NCBI GenBank assembly: GCA_965249005.1
Contig: CBDFLD010000016.1
Span: forward strand, 248,001-312,000
Direction of reading: 5' to 3'
Source: CBDFLD01 sp965249005
GTDB lineage: Bacteria > Acidobacteriota > UBA6911
DNA: 64,000 nucleotides
Position 1 is the first letter of the stretch, and the number at the start of each line of letters is the position of its first letter. The notes under the pieces are model-generated. The model ran no database searches and was not told the DNA's origin. It saw only the letters and a list, made by a program, of their open reading frames with translations. Position numbers and translations under genes: made by a program. This document shows, in pieces, positions 26,753-35,889 of this stretch.

Positions 26753-27745
26753 CTATGCATTCACATCGACGACCGTCCGCCCGCGGACCCGGCCTTCTAG
26801 GATCTGCTGGCTGACTGCAGGAATCTCCTCGAGCGAGACCGTCTGAATCGTCCGATCGAGCGATGCCACCGGAAGGTCCTTCGCCAAACGGTTCCAGATG
26901 CGCTGTTTCAAGTCCAGAGAGCAACGGAGAGAATCGATCCCGATCAGACTCACTCCTCGCAAAATAAAAGGAAACACGCTGGTCTCGAGCTCGGCACCAC
27001 CGGCCAAGCCACAGGCAGCAACGCTGGTCCCCAGCGCCATCGAGCGAAGGACCGAAGCAAGGGTCGATCCCCCGACGGAGTCGATGGCCCCGCCCCATCG
27101 CTCCGAATCGAGAGGACGCTTCGACGGTACCGCTAGCACGGCTCGGTCGATGATTTCTGCGGCACCCAGTATTTTCAGATACTCGTGGGCGGACTCGCGG
27201 CCCGTCGAAGCCACCACACGGTAGCCGAGCTGCGCAAGGATGGCCACGGCCACACTACCGAGACCTCCGGCGGCACCAGTGACCACTATTTCTCGGCCTC
27301 CGGGCTGCAGACCGCCTTCTTCGAGCGCGATCAGGCTCTGCATCGCCGTATAACCCGCCGTCCCAATCGCCATCGACTGCTTGAGGGTAAACGCCTCCGG
27401 AAGGTGCACCAGCCACTCATCCCTGAGTCGGGCCAGCTGCGCGTATCCCCCCCAGTGGAACTCTCCGGCCCCGCACCCGGTCATCACCACTTGATCGCCG
27501 GATCGGAACCTCGAAGATTCCGATTCCACGACAGTTCCCGCCAGATCGACCCCGGGAATCATGGGATAACTGCGCACAACTCCCGGCCGCCCCATAACGG
27601 CCAGACCATCCTTGTAGTTCACGCTGGAGTAAGCGATGGAAACCAACACGTTCCCTTCGGGTAAACGGTTCGCTTCGATCTCTCTAACAGACGACGTTAC
27701 CTTTCCCTCTTCCTTCTCCAGCAATAGGGCCTTGAATGAATTCAT
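26753..27745 (-). CDS. acuI: Acrylyl-CoA reductase/YhdH-type MDR oxidoreductase
   Basis: A 330-residue zinc-free medium-chain dehydrogenase. It shows SIAYSSVNYKDGLAVMGRPG and YPMIPGVDLAGTV in the N-terminal domain and VVTGAAGGLGSVAVAILAQLG as the NADPH-binding glycine motif. This combination is typical of AcuI/YhdH, which reduce acryloyl-CoA to propionyl-CoA. It is divergent from an enoyl-CoA hydratase gene, which is suggestive of a short-chain acyl-CoA pathway, but no operon links them. Length and motifs are complete. Confidence 0.85.
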   Translation of the reverse strand: MNSFKALLLEKEEGKVTSSVREIEANRLPEGNVLVSIAYSSVNYKDGLAVMGRPGVVRSYPMIPGVDLAGTVVESESSRFRSGDQVVMTGCGAGEFHWGGYAQLARLRDEWLVHLPEAFTLKQSMAIGTAGYTAMQSLIALEEGGLQPGGREIVVTGAAGGLGSVAVAILAQLGYRVVASTGRESAHEYLKILGAAEIIDRAVLAVPSKRPLDSERWGGAIDSVGGSTLASVLRSMALGTSVAACGLAGGAELETSVFPFILRGVSLIGIDSLRCSLDLKQRIWNRLAKDLPVASLDRTIQTVSLEEIPAVSQQILEGRVRGRTVVDVNA

Positions 27746-28088
27746 CGGCTTTGGCTCCTTGGGGCTCCCTTCAACATAACCAGATCCGCTTCATGGGCTT
27801 GGTTGGCCGGGGGTTGTGCAATCGCCGTCTCAAACCAGACTCCCCACCACGGGGTCCAAGACTCAGCTATCCACAACCGATGAGGATAGAATCACAGATC
27901 ACAAAAAGCAAATGTGAAACCGAGCTCTGTAAGAAACGGAACACGTCTGAAATCCATACGCTCGGGCCGGATTGCAAAAGGCCGGCGGAAAGAGTAGGTT
28001 GCAGTGCGTGGCGAGCTGGAAGTAGCAAAGAAAGAAGATTGTGAGCCGTCGAGCGCCAACTCACAAAATCAAAGGGAGAAACCGCACC
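27746..28088. promoter_or_regulatory. Divergent intergenic region (acuI-like / enoyl-CoA hydratase)
   Basis: About 340 bases separate two divergent genes. No gene was recognised. Promoters for both directions are expected here. AAAGGGAGA at about 28070-28078 probably serves as the ribosome binding site of the hydratase. Confidence 0.4.
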
Positions 28089-28922
28089 ATGGCGTATAAA
28101 GAAATCACCTATGAAGTCTCCGAAAGAATTGCGACGGTAACACTCAATCGACCGGATAAACTCAATGCCTGGACGATGACGATGGAGGCAGAGGTCAAGG
28201 CCGCCATGACAGAGGCTGACGCGGATGACGAGATTCGCATCATCGTTCTCACCGGCGCCGGTCGTGGCTTCTGCGCCGGGGCCGACATCTCGGGACTTGG
28301 CAACCTTGCAACCGAGGGAAAGGATATCGTAGAGAAGATCCGGGCGCTCTATGCGGAGAAGGCCCTCGCGAAGGACCGCGTGAGCGAGAATTACAACCGG
28401 AAGTATACCTACTTCCCTGCCATCGACAAACCGATCATCGCCGCGATCAACGGGCCGGCCGTCGGACTGGGATTTATCCTTCCCTTGTATTGCGATCTGC
28501 GGTTCGCATCCGACCGGGCTGTCTTCAGCACGGCGTTCTCCAAACGCGGATTGGTGGCCGAGCATGGCATCGCGTGGCTGCTCCCACGACTGGTTGGGAT
28601 GGCTGTCACCCTCGATCTCCTGTATTCCGCACGAAAGCTGGATGTCCAGGAGGCACTGCGCTGCGGGCTATTGAACCGGGTAGTGCCTCACGATCAGCTC
28701 ATGGAAGAGGTTCGCTCCTATGCCCGGGACCTGACCCAGACTGTATCCCCGCGCTCGCTCCGGGTAATGAAAAGGCAAGTCTACGAGGCCCAGCTGCAAA
28801 CCTTGAACGAGGCGGTCGATCGGGCCAATGAAGAAATGTTTGAAAGTTTTGGGTGTGAGGATTTCCGGGAAGGCGTCGCGCACTTCGTAGAAAAACGTCC
28901 TCCGGCATTCGTCGGACGTTAG
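28089..28922 (+). CDS. Enoyl-CoA hydratase/isomerase family protein
   Basis: A 277-residue crotonase-fold enzyme. The ATG at 28089 is preferred over an in-frame GTG at 28041 because it gives the standard N-terminus (MAYKEITYEVSERIATVTLN). The oxyanion-hole segments are present: LTGAGRGFCAGADISGLG and KPIIAAINGPAVGLGFILPL. The family hydrates 2-enoyl-CoA or performs related isomerisations; the acidic residues around VAEHGIAW need comparison to settle which reaction. It acts as a soluble oligomer. Confidence 0.9.
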   Translation: MAYKEITYEVSERIATVTLNRPDKLNAWTMTMEAEVKAAMTEADADDEIRIIVLTGAGRGFCAGADISGLGNLATEGKDIVEKIRALYAEKALAKDRVSENYNRKYTYFPAIDKPIIAAINGPAVGLGFILPLYCDLRFASDRAVFSTAFSKRGLVAEHGIAWLLPRLVGMAVTLDLLYSARKLDVQEALRCGLLNRVVPHDQLMEEVRSYARDLTQTVSPRSLRVMKRQVYEAQLQTLNEAVDRANEEMFESFGCEDFREGVAHFVEKRPPAFVGR

Positions 28923-28988
28923 CACCACTCGCTTCCCGTATCGTGAGTGCCGCAAAAAGGCACCACGGAAACGATTCGCGGTTCCGGC

Positions 28989-31607
28989 TCAGCGAGCATC
29001 GGGGAAGATCTCCTTCAGGGCAGCGATGGCTTCGCGAAACTGCTCATGGTACCTTCGGACCCTCCCCTCGTCCGAAGCGTCACCGGCCTTGTCCAGCTGG
29101 TCCGATGCCGTGCTCAAAGCAACAATGGTCTCGCCCAGTTCCTTGCGTTGTCGCGCAGCCAGATCTTCCATCTTATACTTCAAGGCTGCTGCCAGATCGA
29201 TGATATCGAACGCCGGCGCATGCAAGCCAAACCAATCCTTGGCCGCAATACGGCTTTGCATCCGCCGATCTCTCTCGAGTACCTCGCGAACCACGCCCGA
29301 AGCAGACTCCGGGATCACGACCGGCGGCCGTTCACCATGCTTGTGGAGGCGGATCGCAGCCCGATTTTCCGGTTTGGGCTCAAGCGTGGGCCCGGGAAAG
29401 AAAAAGTTGAATATCTTCTCTTCTCCCGCCAGCCACACCCGAGGAGCCAACGCCAGCGGGTACTTCTCTGCAGGCGGAATCCGAGACGTCAGCCACATGT
29501 CGCCCTCATTCTCGAGCGCCAGGGGAAAGTCTTGCTCGCTAAACTCCTCGGAATCTTGGTCCCATTTCTCGACCACCATGCGCGCTGCGAAATTCCGCGG
29601 ATCGAGCCGTTTCTTGTAGTCATCGTAAAAATACAGACGGAACTCGTCGGCAGCCGGATGAGTCCCCTCTAGATGATGATAGTTGTTGTCCGCCATGAAC
29701 AGGATGCCGCCGTGCACGGAGTTGTGATCCATATGTCCTAGAGACTCGACGAGCTCGCCGCACTCAGGACAGTGTCCAGGAGAAAAAAGTGTAGACTCGT
29801 AAAGAGGGCATGATTCCGTGAGGCAAGTCCACGTCTTCGGTTCCAAGAAACGGGACTTGTGTACCAACGATTCGCCACAGACCTCGCAGCTGCCGCCCGC
29901 TGGGTACTCTTTCAACTCGTGGTCGGGCTCACCCCTACGGGAACAAAAGTAGACCTCTTGCGAACCGATCCTCGAAAAGCGCCAGGCGTTCGCGCGCGCC
30001 GCCACTTTGCTTTCGTACTTGGCCATGATGGTCGTCTTGGGCAGCAGGTCCATTCCACAGACGTCGCACTTGCCCGGCCCTGAATAATCCTTGAATCCAC
30101 ATTGGCGGGGGCCTCGCATGGGGCACCAGTAGACTTCGGAATCTGACCGGGAAGAGCTCGTCGGAGACGGCGCCAACTTGCGGGAGAAACCAGCAACCGC
30201 ACCTGAAGGCGGGCCGGGGGGCGACTCTTCCGTGATCCGGGCCGTGACCGGCTCGTCGGGCGTGATGATCATGTGGTCATCGAGAACGTAATCGACCCAG
30301 ACGAGCAAGCGTGGCGTCTCGACCCCCGCACCCGATGAGACCTGCCCCGGCAGCTCATTCGGATCGAGGGAGCTCTTTTCCGAATTGTCGTAGTGCGCGA
30401 TCGCGGTCAGCCGGGTGCCGGACGGAGCCACGACCGGCACCTCGAAAACGAAGGAGGTCTCCCACTTGTGTTCATAGTCGGGAATCCATAACAGGATCGA
30501 GGACCGGCCATCCGGATATGTGGCTCGCACCTCGAGATCCTCGGCCAGGAGGCTGAGGTCGGGATTCAGTCCAATCAGACTGACGTTCTCCCCAAGTTCC
30601 AGAGTTCCGCCAAGAGCATGAGGCCCCTCCACGGCCTCGGCCGCGGGGTTGTCGTTCCGAATGGCCCCGGACTCAACCAACAGATCGATCTCCCCTGTAG
30701 CAAAGTGCAGCCCAAGCCGCGACAGGTCTCGACCCTCTTTCTCCAGGTCCTCATATCCTTGTTTGTAATAGGTGATCTGAAGCTCGATCGTGGACCCTTT
30801 GCGCAGTTTTCTTCCTGCCTCATCAGGAAATAGAACGGCCTCGCCACCTCGCGCCCATTGGCCCAGCAGATGGGGCCCCGCCGGCATGACACGCCTGCGC
30901 GTACCTTCCAGTTCGTCTCCATCCGCCAGCGGGTCATATTCCTTCTTGAATTCGACCTCGATCGACTCGGGGACCTGATCTTTGGGATCATGGATGAGCG
31001 CCGTCACTCGCTGGACGATTCGCGGATTTCCGGGGAAAAACTCATAGCCGGTGATCCACTCGTCGTCGTCGATCCCGACGGGAACGTTCAGGGTTACGTA
31101 ATCCCACCGGATCCCCGAGGGGATAACGTGTTCTTCCGGCATCGAAAGGATCATGTCGGGCGGACCGAGAGACCAGTCTCGTTTCGCCAGCTCTGCAGGA
31201 GGAGGCAAGTCTCTTGGGGTGCCTTGGGGCGCACCGCCCCGGACCCACGCCACAATCAGCTGGATCTCTTCGGGAGTCAAAAACCTCTCATTGCTATATG
31301 TACCAAAGCGTCGATCCGGCTTCCAGGGCGGCATGCGATACATCAAAACTTCTTCTTCGATCGCCTTGGCCCAGTCCCGTGCGCCGCTGCGGCCGCGCTG
31401 TAGCCCATAGGTTGTCAGATCGACATAGTCGGGGGCCATGCCGCGGGGGTTGTGGCAGGGCATGCATTTCTTGCGTAGAATCGGCCGGATGTTCTTGGCC
31501 CAGGTAACGTTCGTGGTAATCCGAACATGCGCCCTCACCATTGAAACCGAACCCACCAGCAGCAGTGCCGCCAACGTGTACCACACTGTGGGGCCATTTC
31601 TTTTCAC
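28989..31607 (-). CDS. Large exported cytochrome c-like protein with metal-binding ribbons
   Basis: An 872-residue exported protein with an N-terminal signal peptide or anchor. A c-type heme motif CMPCH (C48, C51, H52) sits in a cytochrome domain with the MPPWKPD methionine region. A beta-rich body follows that recalls copper type II monooxygenase-like proteins, but the usual paired histidines are replaced by VQRV in NPRIVQRVTALI. Next come three cysteine-rich modules: YWCPMRGP...KCDVCGMDLLP, a heavy-metal-binding domain like that of CusB; VYFCSRRGEP...SCEVCGESL; and WTCLTESCPL...CPECGELV. A helical tail ends the protein. A periplasmic redox or metal-handling role is likely; the substrate is unknown. 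Confidence 0.75.
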   Translation of the reverse strand: MKRNGPTVWYTLAALLLVGSVSMVRAHVRITTNVTWAKNIRPILRKKCMPCHNPRGMAPDYVDLTTYGLQRGRSGARDWAKAIEEEVLMYRMPPWKPDRRFGTYSNERFLTPEEIQLIVAWVRGGAPQGTPRDLPPPAELAKRDWSLGPPDMILSMPEEHVIPSGIRWDYVTLNVPVGIDDDEWITGYEFFPGNPRIVQRVTALIHDPKDQVPESIEVEFKKEYDPLADGDELEGTRRRVMPAGPHLLGQWARGGEAVLFPDEAGRKLRKGSTIELQITYYKQGYEDLEKEGRDLSRLGLHFATGEIDLLVESGAIRNDNPAAEAVEGPHALGGTLELGENVSLIGLNPDLSLLAEDLEVRATYPDGRSSILLWIPDYEHKWETSFVFEVPVVAPSGTRLTAIAHYDNSEKSSLDPNELPGQVSSGAGVETPRLLVWVDYVLDDHMIITPDEPVTARITEESPPGPPSGAVAGFSRKLAPSPTSSSRSDSEVYWCPMRGPRQCGFKDYSGPGKCDVCGMDLLPKTTIMAKYESKVAARANAWRFSRIGSQEVYFCSRRGEPDHELKEYPAGGSCEVCGESLVHKSRFLEPKTWTCLTESCPLYESTLFSPGHCPECGELVESLGHMDHNSVHGGILFMADNNYHHLEGTHPAADEFRLYFYDDYKKRLDPRNFAARMVVEKWDQDSEEFSEQDFPLALENEGDMWLTSRIPPAEKYPLALAPRVWLAGEEKIFNFFFPGPTLEPKPENRAAIRLHKHGERPPVVIPESASGVVREVLERDRRMQSRIAAKDWFGLHAPAFDIIDLAAALKYKMEDLAARQRKELGETIVALSTASDQLDKAGDASDEGRVRRYHEQFREAIAALKEIFPDAR

Positions 31608-31903
31608 GCCTTCAAGCCTCTAGGGATAGGATTCGCCCGGGGGGCCGGATCACTCGGATCGGGACGCGACGCGACGACCCACACGGTTGGACGGAACGTT
31701 CTGCTGCCATGAAGTCAAATCTTAATGGATAAAGAGACGCAGACTAACGATTTTTTTTCGCACCCCGCCGGGCTCGAGTCCGCAGCAGCTCCAGGGGAAA
31801 CAGAGACCGGCAGATCTGAGTGACGGGCTGACGCGTCCAACAGAACCTATGGGACCTGGTCCGGGGAGCCGTACTCGGGATCCAGACGATTCCCTGCGCC
31901 TTG
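31608..31903. other. Intergenic region upstream of the cytochrome gene
   Basis: About 300 bases between the cytochrome start (minus strand) and the IS. No gene seen. The cytochrome promoter should lie here. The last nine bases, TGCGCCTTG (31895-31903), are the left target duplication of the IS. Confidence 0.6.
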
Positions 31904-33210
31904 GGTGATGTAACTTTGCTTGTGTAAAAAGAAAGAGGGTGTAAGTTTGGTTTTTTTTGCTGCGATGGCAAAAACCAACTCCAAGAAAGGAGCTTACACC
32001 CAATGGCGAAATTAACACCGATGACCGAACAATTCCAACATTTCCTTGATGAGGTAAAAGAAGACTTTTGGGGAGATGTGTATAGCAAGACAAAGCTGGC
32101 GTGGAAACGGTATTTCGAGACTGAATCACAGCGGCAGAGAGACCGTTATTGTGGCTTTGGATGGTATGAAAGAGGTGGGCAGAGAAAGAGAGAGTACCGC
32201 AATGGATACTATGAACGGGACTTTGTGACCCGCTTTGGAACGTTACGGTTGCGGATTGCCCGGAGCCGGAACAAGAATTTTCTCCCGAAGGGATTACAAC
32301 GGTTTCAACGACGAGCTGACGAGGTAACGTTGCTGATACGAGAGGCGTTTCTCAGAGGAATCAGCACACGGACGGTGGGACGGATTGTGGCGATCATGAC
32401 GGGAGAAGTTGTCAGTGCACAGACGGTATCGCAGCTGACACGAGAGCTAGATGAAGCAGTACAGCGATTTCACCGAGCTCGGTTGAGTGACGAATGGAAG
32501 ACACTGTTTCTGGACGGAGTGAGTCTGAGGGTAAGACGTCCGAGTGGGCGGAAACGGGTGCAGATGCTGGTGGCCTACGGGGTGAGAGCGGATGGTAGCC
32601 GGCAGCTTTTGGCATTTATGCGCAGCAGTGGAGAGAGTCAAGCTGCCTGGGAAGGACTCTTAGGAGATCTGTACCGGCGTGGTATAGAGGGAGATAACCT
32701 CGAGCTGATTGTGACCGACGGCTGTGCAGGTCTGGCAGCGGCCATTGAAACGATCTATCCGAGAGCTCAGCACCAACGCTGCTGGGCACATAAGATGCGA
32801 AACATCGTCAATTCAGTCCGAAAGTGCGATCGAGACCAGATCAAGCAGGATGCACGGGCCATCTACCAGGCCGATAGCCGTCGGGATGCACTGACAGCTT
32901 TCAGGAGGCTGAAGCGTTGCTGGCACAAGGATTATCCGAAGATGGTGAATCGATTGGAGAAGGATCTCCCTGAGTTACTGGCCTTTTACAGCTTCCCACG
33001 GCCTCTGTGGAAGAAGCTACGAACCACCAACGTCATCGAACGCTGCTTCGTTGAGGGTTCGACGGAGAACGCGTCCGATGGTTTGCTTTGTTAATGTCCA
33101 GAGTGTCGACAGAATCATTTACTCGATCTTCCATCGATTCAATCTCGATTGGAAGGAACAACGACCAACTCGTACCCTCGACCTTTTTACACAAGCAGCT
33201 TGACATGACC
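31904..33210 (+). mobile_element. IS256-type element (type 2), copy A, inactive
   Basis: A 1307-bp element with a perfect 9-bp target duplication TGCGCCTTG at 31895-31903 and 33211-33219. The terminal inverted repeats are about 28 bp, with outer GGT-ATGT and inner GCTTGTGTAAAAAG. The second copy (51312-52616) is 1305 bp. The extra two bases here are one T in the T-run near 31950 and one G near 33055; the latter breaks the transposase gene. Confidence 0.95.
32003..33203 (+). pseudogene. IS256-family transposase (type 2), frameshifted
   Basis: Same gene as 51410-52609 but with GAGGGTT in place of GAGGTT at about 33053-33059. After residue 351 the frame changes and stops at 33094, so the last 48 residues are lost. 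All three DDE acids (D171, D239, E346) precede the shift, so the truncated 363-residue product might still fold, but it lacks the conserved C-terminal helix. Other differences from the intact copy are rare (RVRRP for RARRP, CWAH for CWVH). Confidence 0.9.
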
Positions 33211-33359
33211 TGCGCCTTGTATCCGCTTGTTTCAACGAGCTCCGCTTGCTATTCTATATTGCAGATCGCGTGAGGCAGGATTCGTATCCAGTCTAGAACG
33301 CGGAATTCTCTTCAGTTCGGCCTTTTTTAGAAGTTCTAATCCAAGTCCCGGCGCCCGGT

Positions 33360-34991
33360 ATGCGTGAAGAGTCTGTATCCCGATCAAAAGACCGCACAAG
33401 TAGCTCTGAGCAGGAGTTGCCCGTTGATCGGCAAGCGGGCGGTTCAAAGCGCCTGTTCGACCTATCCACGGAGGAAGCTCTCTTTTGGGTTGCGGCCGGC
33501 ACTTCCGGCAACGTGGGAGAGGGTCTGTTCCGAACACTGGTCCAACATCTCGCCGGAGCGCTGCAGATGCGGTTCGGCTTCGTCTCCGAGATTGTCGAAA
33601 ATACGGAATCTCGACTCCGCATGCTGGCCTTGTGGAACCGCACAGGCCTGTCTGCGAACTTTGAATACGACTGCCGCGGCACGCCTTGCGAGCAGGTGAT
33701 CGGTAAGAAAATCGCTTTTTTCCCCTCAAAGGTACGGGAAAAGTTTCCAGCGGACTTGTGGCTCAAAAAAGAGAATGTCGAAAGCTACCTGGCCATTCCT
33801 CTGTTCGATAAGGACGGGGGCGCGCTTGGTCATCTGGGAGTAATGGACGACAAGCCCATGGACGTAAAGGTTCAGGCCGAATCCTTGCTCAGGATCTTCG
33901 CGGCGCGCGCATCGGCCGAGTTGCAGAGAAGGCGCGTGGAGGAGTCGTTGAAGTGCCAGAAGGAGATGCTCGAAAAAATCGTCAACAACCTGCCTGTCAT
34001 GGTCACCTCATTTACATCTGGCGGCAATATTCAAGTTGTCAACAAAACGTTCGAGCAGATCCTGGGTTGGTCGTTGGAAGATATGCAGAAAACTGATGTC
34101 TTGTCGGAGTGCTACCCCGATCCCAAGGAGCGCCGGGAGGTTCTGGACCACATGAAGAGCGGCCTTTCCGGTTGGCGGCGCTTTCGGACCCGCACACGAG
34201 ACGGACGCTTCATTTCCACCTCCTGGACCAACATCCGGCTCTGGGATGGTGTCAGCATCGGAATAGGGTCGGACGTCACCGATAGAGAAAAGGCCGAAAA
34301 TGAGCTTCTCCAGTACAGGAACCGACTCCGCTCGCTCGCCTCGGAAGTATCTCTCGCCGAAGGTCGCGAGCGCAAGCGCATTGCCGCCGAGTTGCACAAC
34401 CGAACGATCCAAACGCTGGCACTGGCCAAGATCAAGTTGGGAGCAGTTCAGGAAGCGCTCAGCAGCGAAGCATCCAGCAATCAATTGGGAGAAATCCGCG
34501 ACCTTGTTGAGCGATCCATACAGGATACCCGCTCCCTGGTTTTCGAGCTCAGCCCGCCGATGCTGCACGATCTCGGATTCGTCGCGACCGTCGAGTGGCT
34601 CGTCGATCACGTCGGGGAGCAATTCAACATTCGTTGTCAAGCTACAGATGATGGAGAGCCAAAGCCGCTCGACGAAGATGTTCAGATGGTTCTTTTTCAA
34701 TCCGTTCGAGAGCTGTTGATCAATGTGGGAAAACACGCAGCCGCCAACGAGGCAACGGTCCGGCTGCAGCGAGTCAGAGACGAAATTCTCATAGCCGTCG
34801 AGGACGACGGCAAGGGCTTTGATCCGCGGGAGACGGTTCGCCACGATCTGAACCGCGGCTTTGGCCTCTTCAGCATCCAAGAACGACTCGATCTGCTCGG
34901 CGGCTCTGTGGATATTCAATCCAGACCCGGCCACGGCGCCAAGGTTCAGCTCAAGGTGCATCTACACTCCGGAGAGGAGGAATCCCAGTGA
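33360..34991 (+). CDS. Sensor histidine kinase, GAF-PAS-HisKA_3-HATPase
   Basis: A 543-residue soluble NarX/DegS-type sensor kinase. Residues about 40-195 form a GAF-like domain, and about 200-310 a PAS domain with PAC tail (GVSIGIGSDVTDREKAENEL). The dimerisation and phosphoacceptor segment is RERKRIAAELHNRTIQTLAL with H346. The HATPase domain follows, with N box LLINVGKHA and G boxes DDGKGFD and GFGLFSIQERL. There are no transmembrane helices, so it senses an internal signal. Its stop overlaps the start of the regulator gene (GTGA). The type 2 IS ends only about 150 bases upstream. Confidence 0.92.
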   Translation: MREESVSRSKDRTSSSEQELPVDRQAGGSKRLFDLSTEEALFWVAAGTSGNVGEGLFRTLVQHLAGALQMRFGFVSEIVENTESRLRMLALWNRTGLSANFEYDCRGTPCEQVIGKKIAFFPSKVREKFPADLWLKKENVESYLAIPLFDKDGGALGHLGVMDDKPMDVKVQAESLLRIFAARASAELQRRRVEESLKCQKEMLEKIVNNLPVMVTSFTSGGNIQVVNKTFEQILGWSLEDMQKTDVLSECYPDPKERREVLDHMKSGLSGWRRFRTRTRDGRFISTSWTNIRLWDGVSIGIGSDVTDREKAENELLQYRNRLRSLASEVSLAEGRERKRIAAELHNRTIQTLALAKIKLGAVQEALSSEASSNQLGEIRDLVERSIQDTRSLVFELSPPMLHDLGFVATVEWLVDHVGEQFNIRCQATDDGEPKPLDEDVQMVLFQSVRELLINVGKHAAANEATVRLQRVRDEILIAVEDDGKGFDPRETVRHDLNRGFGLFSIQERLDLLGGSVDIQSRPGHGAKVQLKVHLHSGEEESQ

Positions 34992-35638
34992 TTCGGATTC
35001 TCATTGCAGATGACCACAAGATCCTGAGAGAAGGGATTCGCAACCTGCTGGTAAAGTTGCCTAACGTAAAAGTTGTCGGAGAGGCGGAAAACGACCGTCT
35101 GGCGTGGACGATGGCCAAGGAGTTGAAGCCGGACGTCGTTATCATGGACGTATCGATGCCGGAGTTGAACGGCATCGAGGCAACGCGCCACATTTTGGCG
35201 GATCTACCTGAAACGAAGATTCTTGCTCTGTCCATGTACTCCGATAGCCGGTTCGTCACACGAATGCTTCATGCCGGCGCTGCGGGATACTTGCTCAAAG
35301 ATTGCGCTTTCGAGGAGTTGAAGCTCGCCATCCGAACCATCGTCTCCGAACAACCCTACCTGAGTCCTTCGGCGAGCAGCATTTTGATTCAAGATTATCT
35401 TAAGAAACTGGCAACGACAGAAGCCATGGCCGCGGCCAACCTGACCCCCCGCGAAAGGGAGGTGCTCCAGAACATCGCCGAAGGAAGATCGACGAGAAAA
35501 ATTGCCGAGCAGCTCCACATCAGCGTCAAGACCGTGGAAACCCACCGAAAGCAAATCATGCACAAACTGGACCTGCACTCCATCGCCGATCTCACCAAGT
35601 ATGCCATCCGCGAAGGAATGACCACCTTGCTCAACTGA
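34988..35638 (+). CDS. Response regulator, NarL/FixJ family
   Basis: A 216-residue regulator. The receiver domain carries acidic residues D8/D9 and the phosphoacceptor D54 in VIMDVSMPE. The C-terminal LuxR-type helix-turn-helix begins LTPREREVLQNIAEGRSTRK and ends VKTVETHRKQIMHKL. It starts at GTG and is translationally coupled to the kinase, which must be its cognate partner. Target genes are not evident from the window. Confidence 0.94.
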   Translation: MIRILIADDHKILREGIRNLLVKLPNVKVVGEAENDRLAWTMAKELKPDVVIMDVSMPELNGIEATRHILADLPETKILALSMYSDSRFVTRMLHAGAAGYLLKDCAFEELKLAIRTIVSEQPYLSPSASSILIQDYLKKLATTEAMAAANLTPREREVLQNIAEGRSTRKIAEQLHISVKTVETHRKQIMHKLDLHSIADLTKYAIREGMTTLLN

Positions 35639-35889
35639 TCCCTCTCGTTTCGGCAGTATGAACTGAGGTTTCAAACGAGCCGGAAGAGAGCAGATCAAGT
35701 TTCCTTCGTTTCCACCAATCAATGAACCGGGTACTGGCACCGACTCGAGCCAGGCCAAATGCGCAAAAAGCCTTAAGGGGTGTCCGTCTTGATGATAAAC
35801 TCAACAGTTCGAGCAAGGCGGTAGATCGAGAAACCGCGCTTCTCGCACTCGTGGCATTTCAGATCGAGGGATAGAACCGGGAGCCTAAG

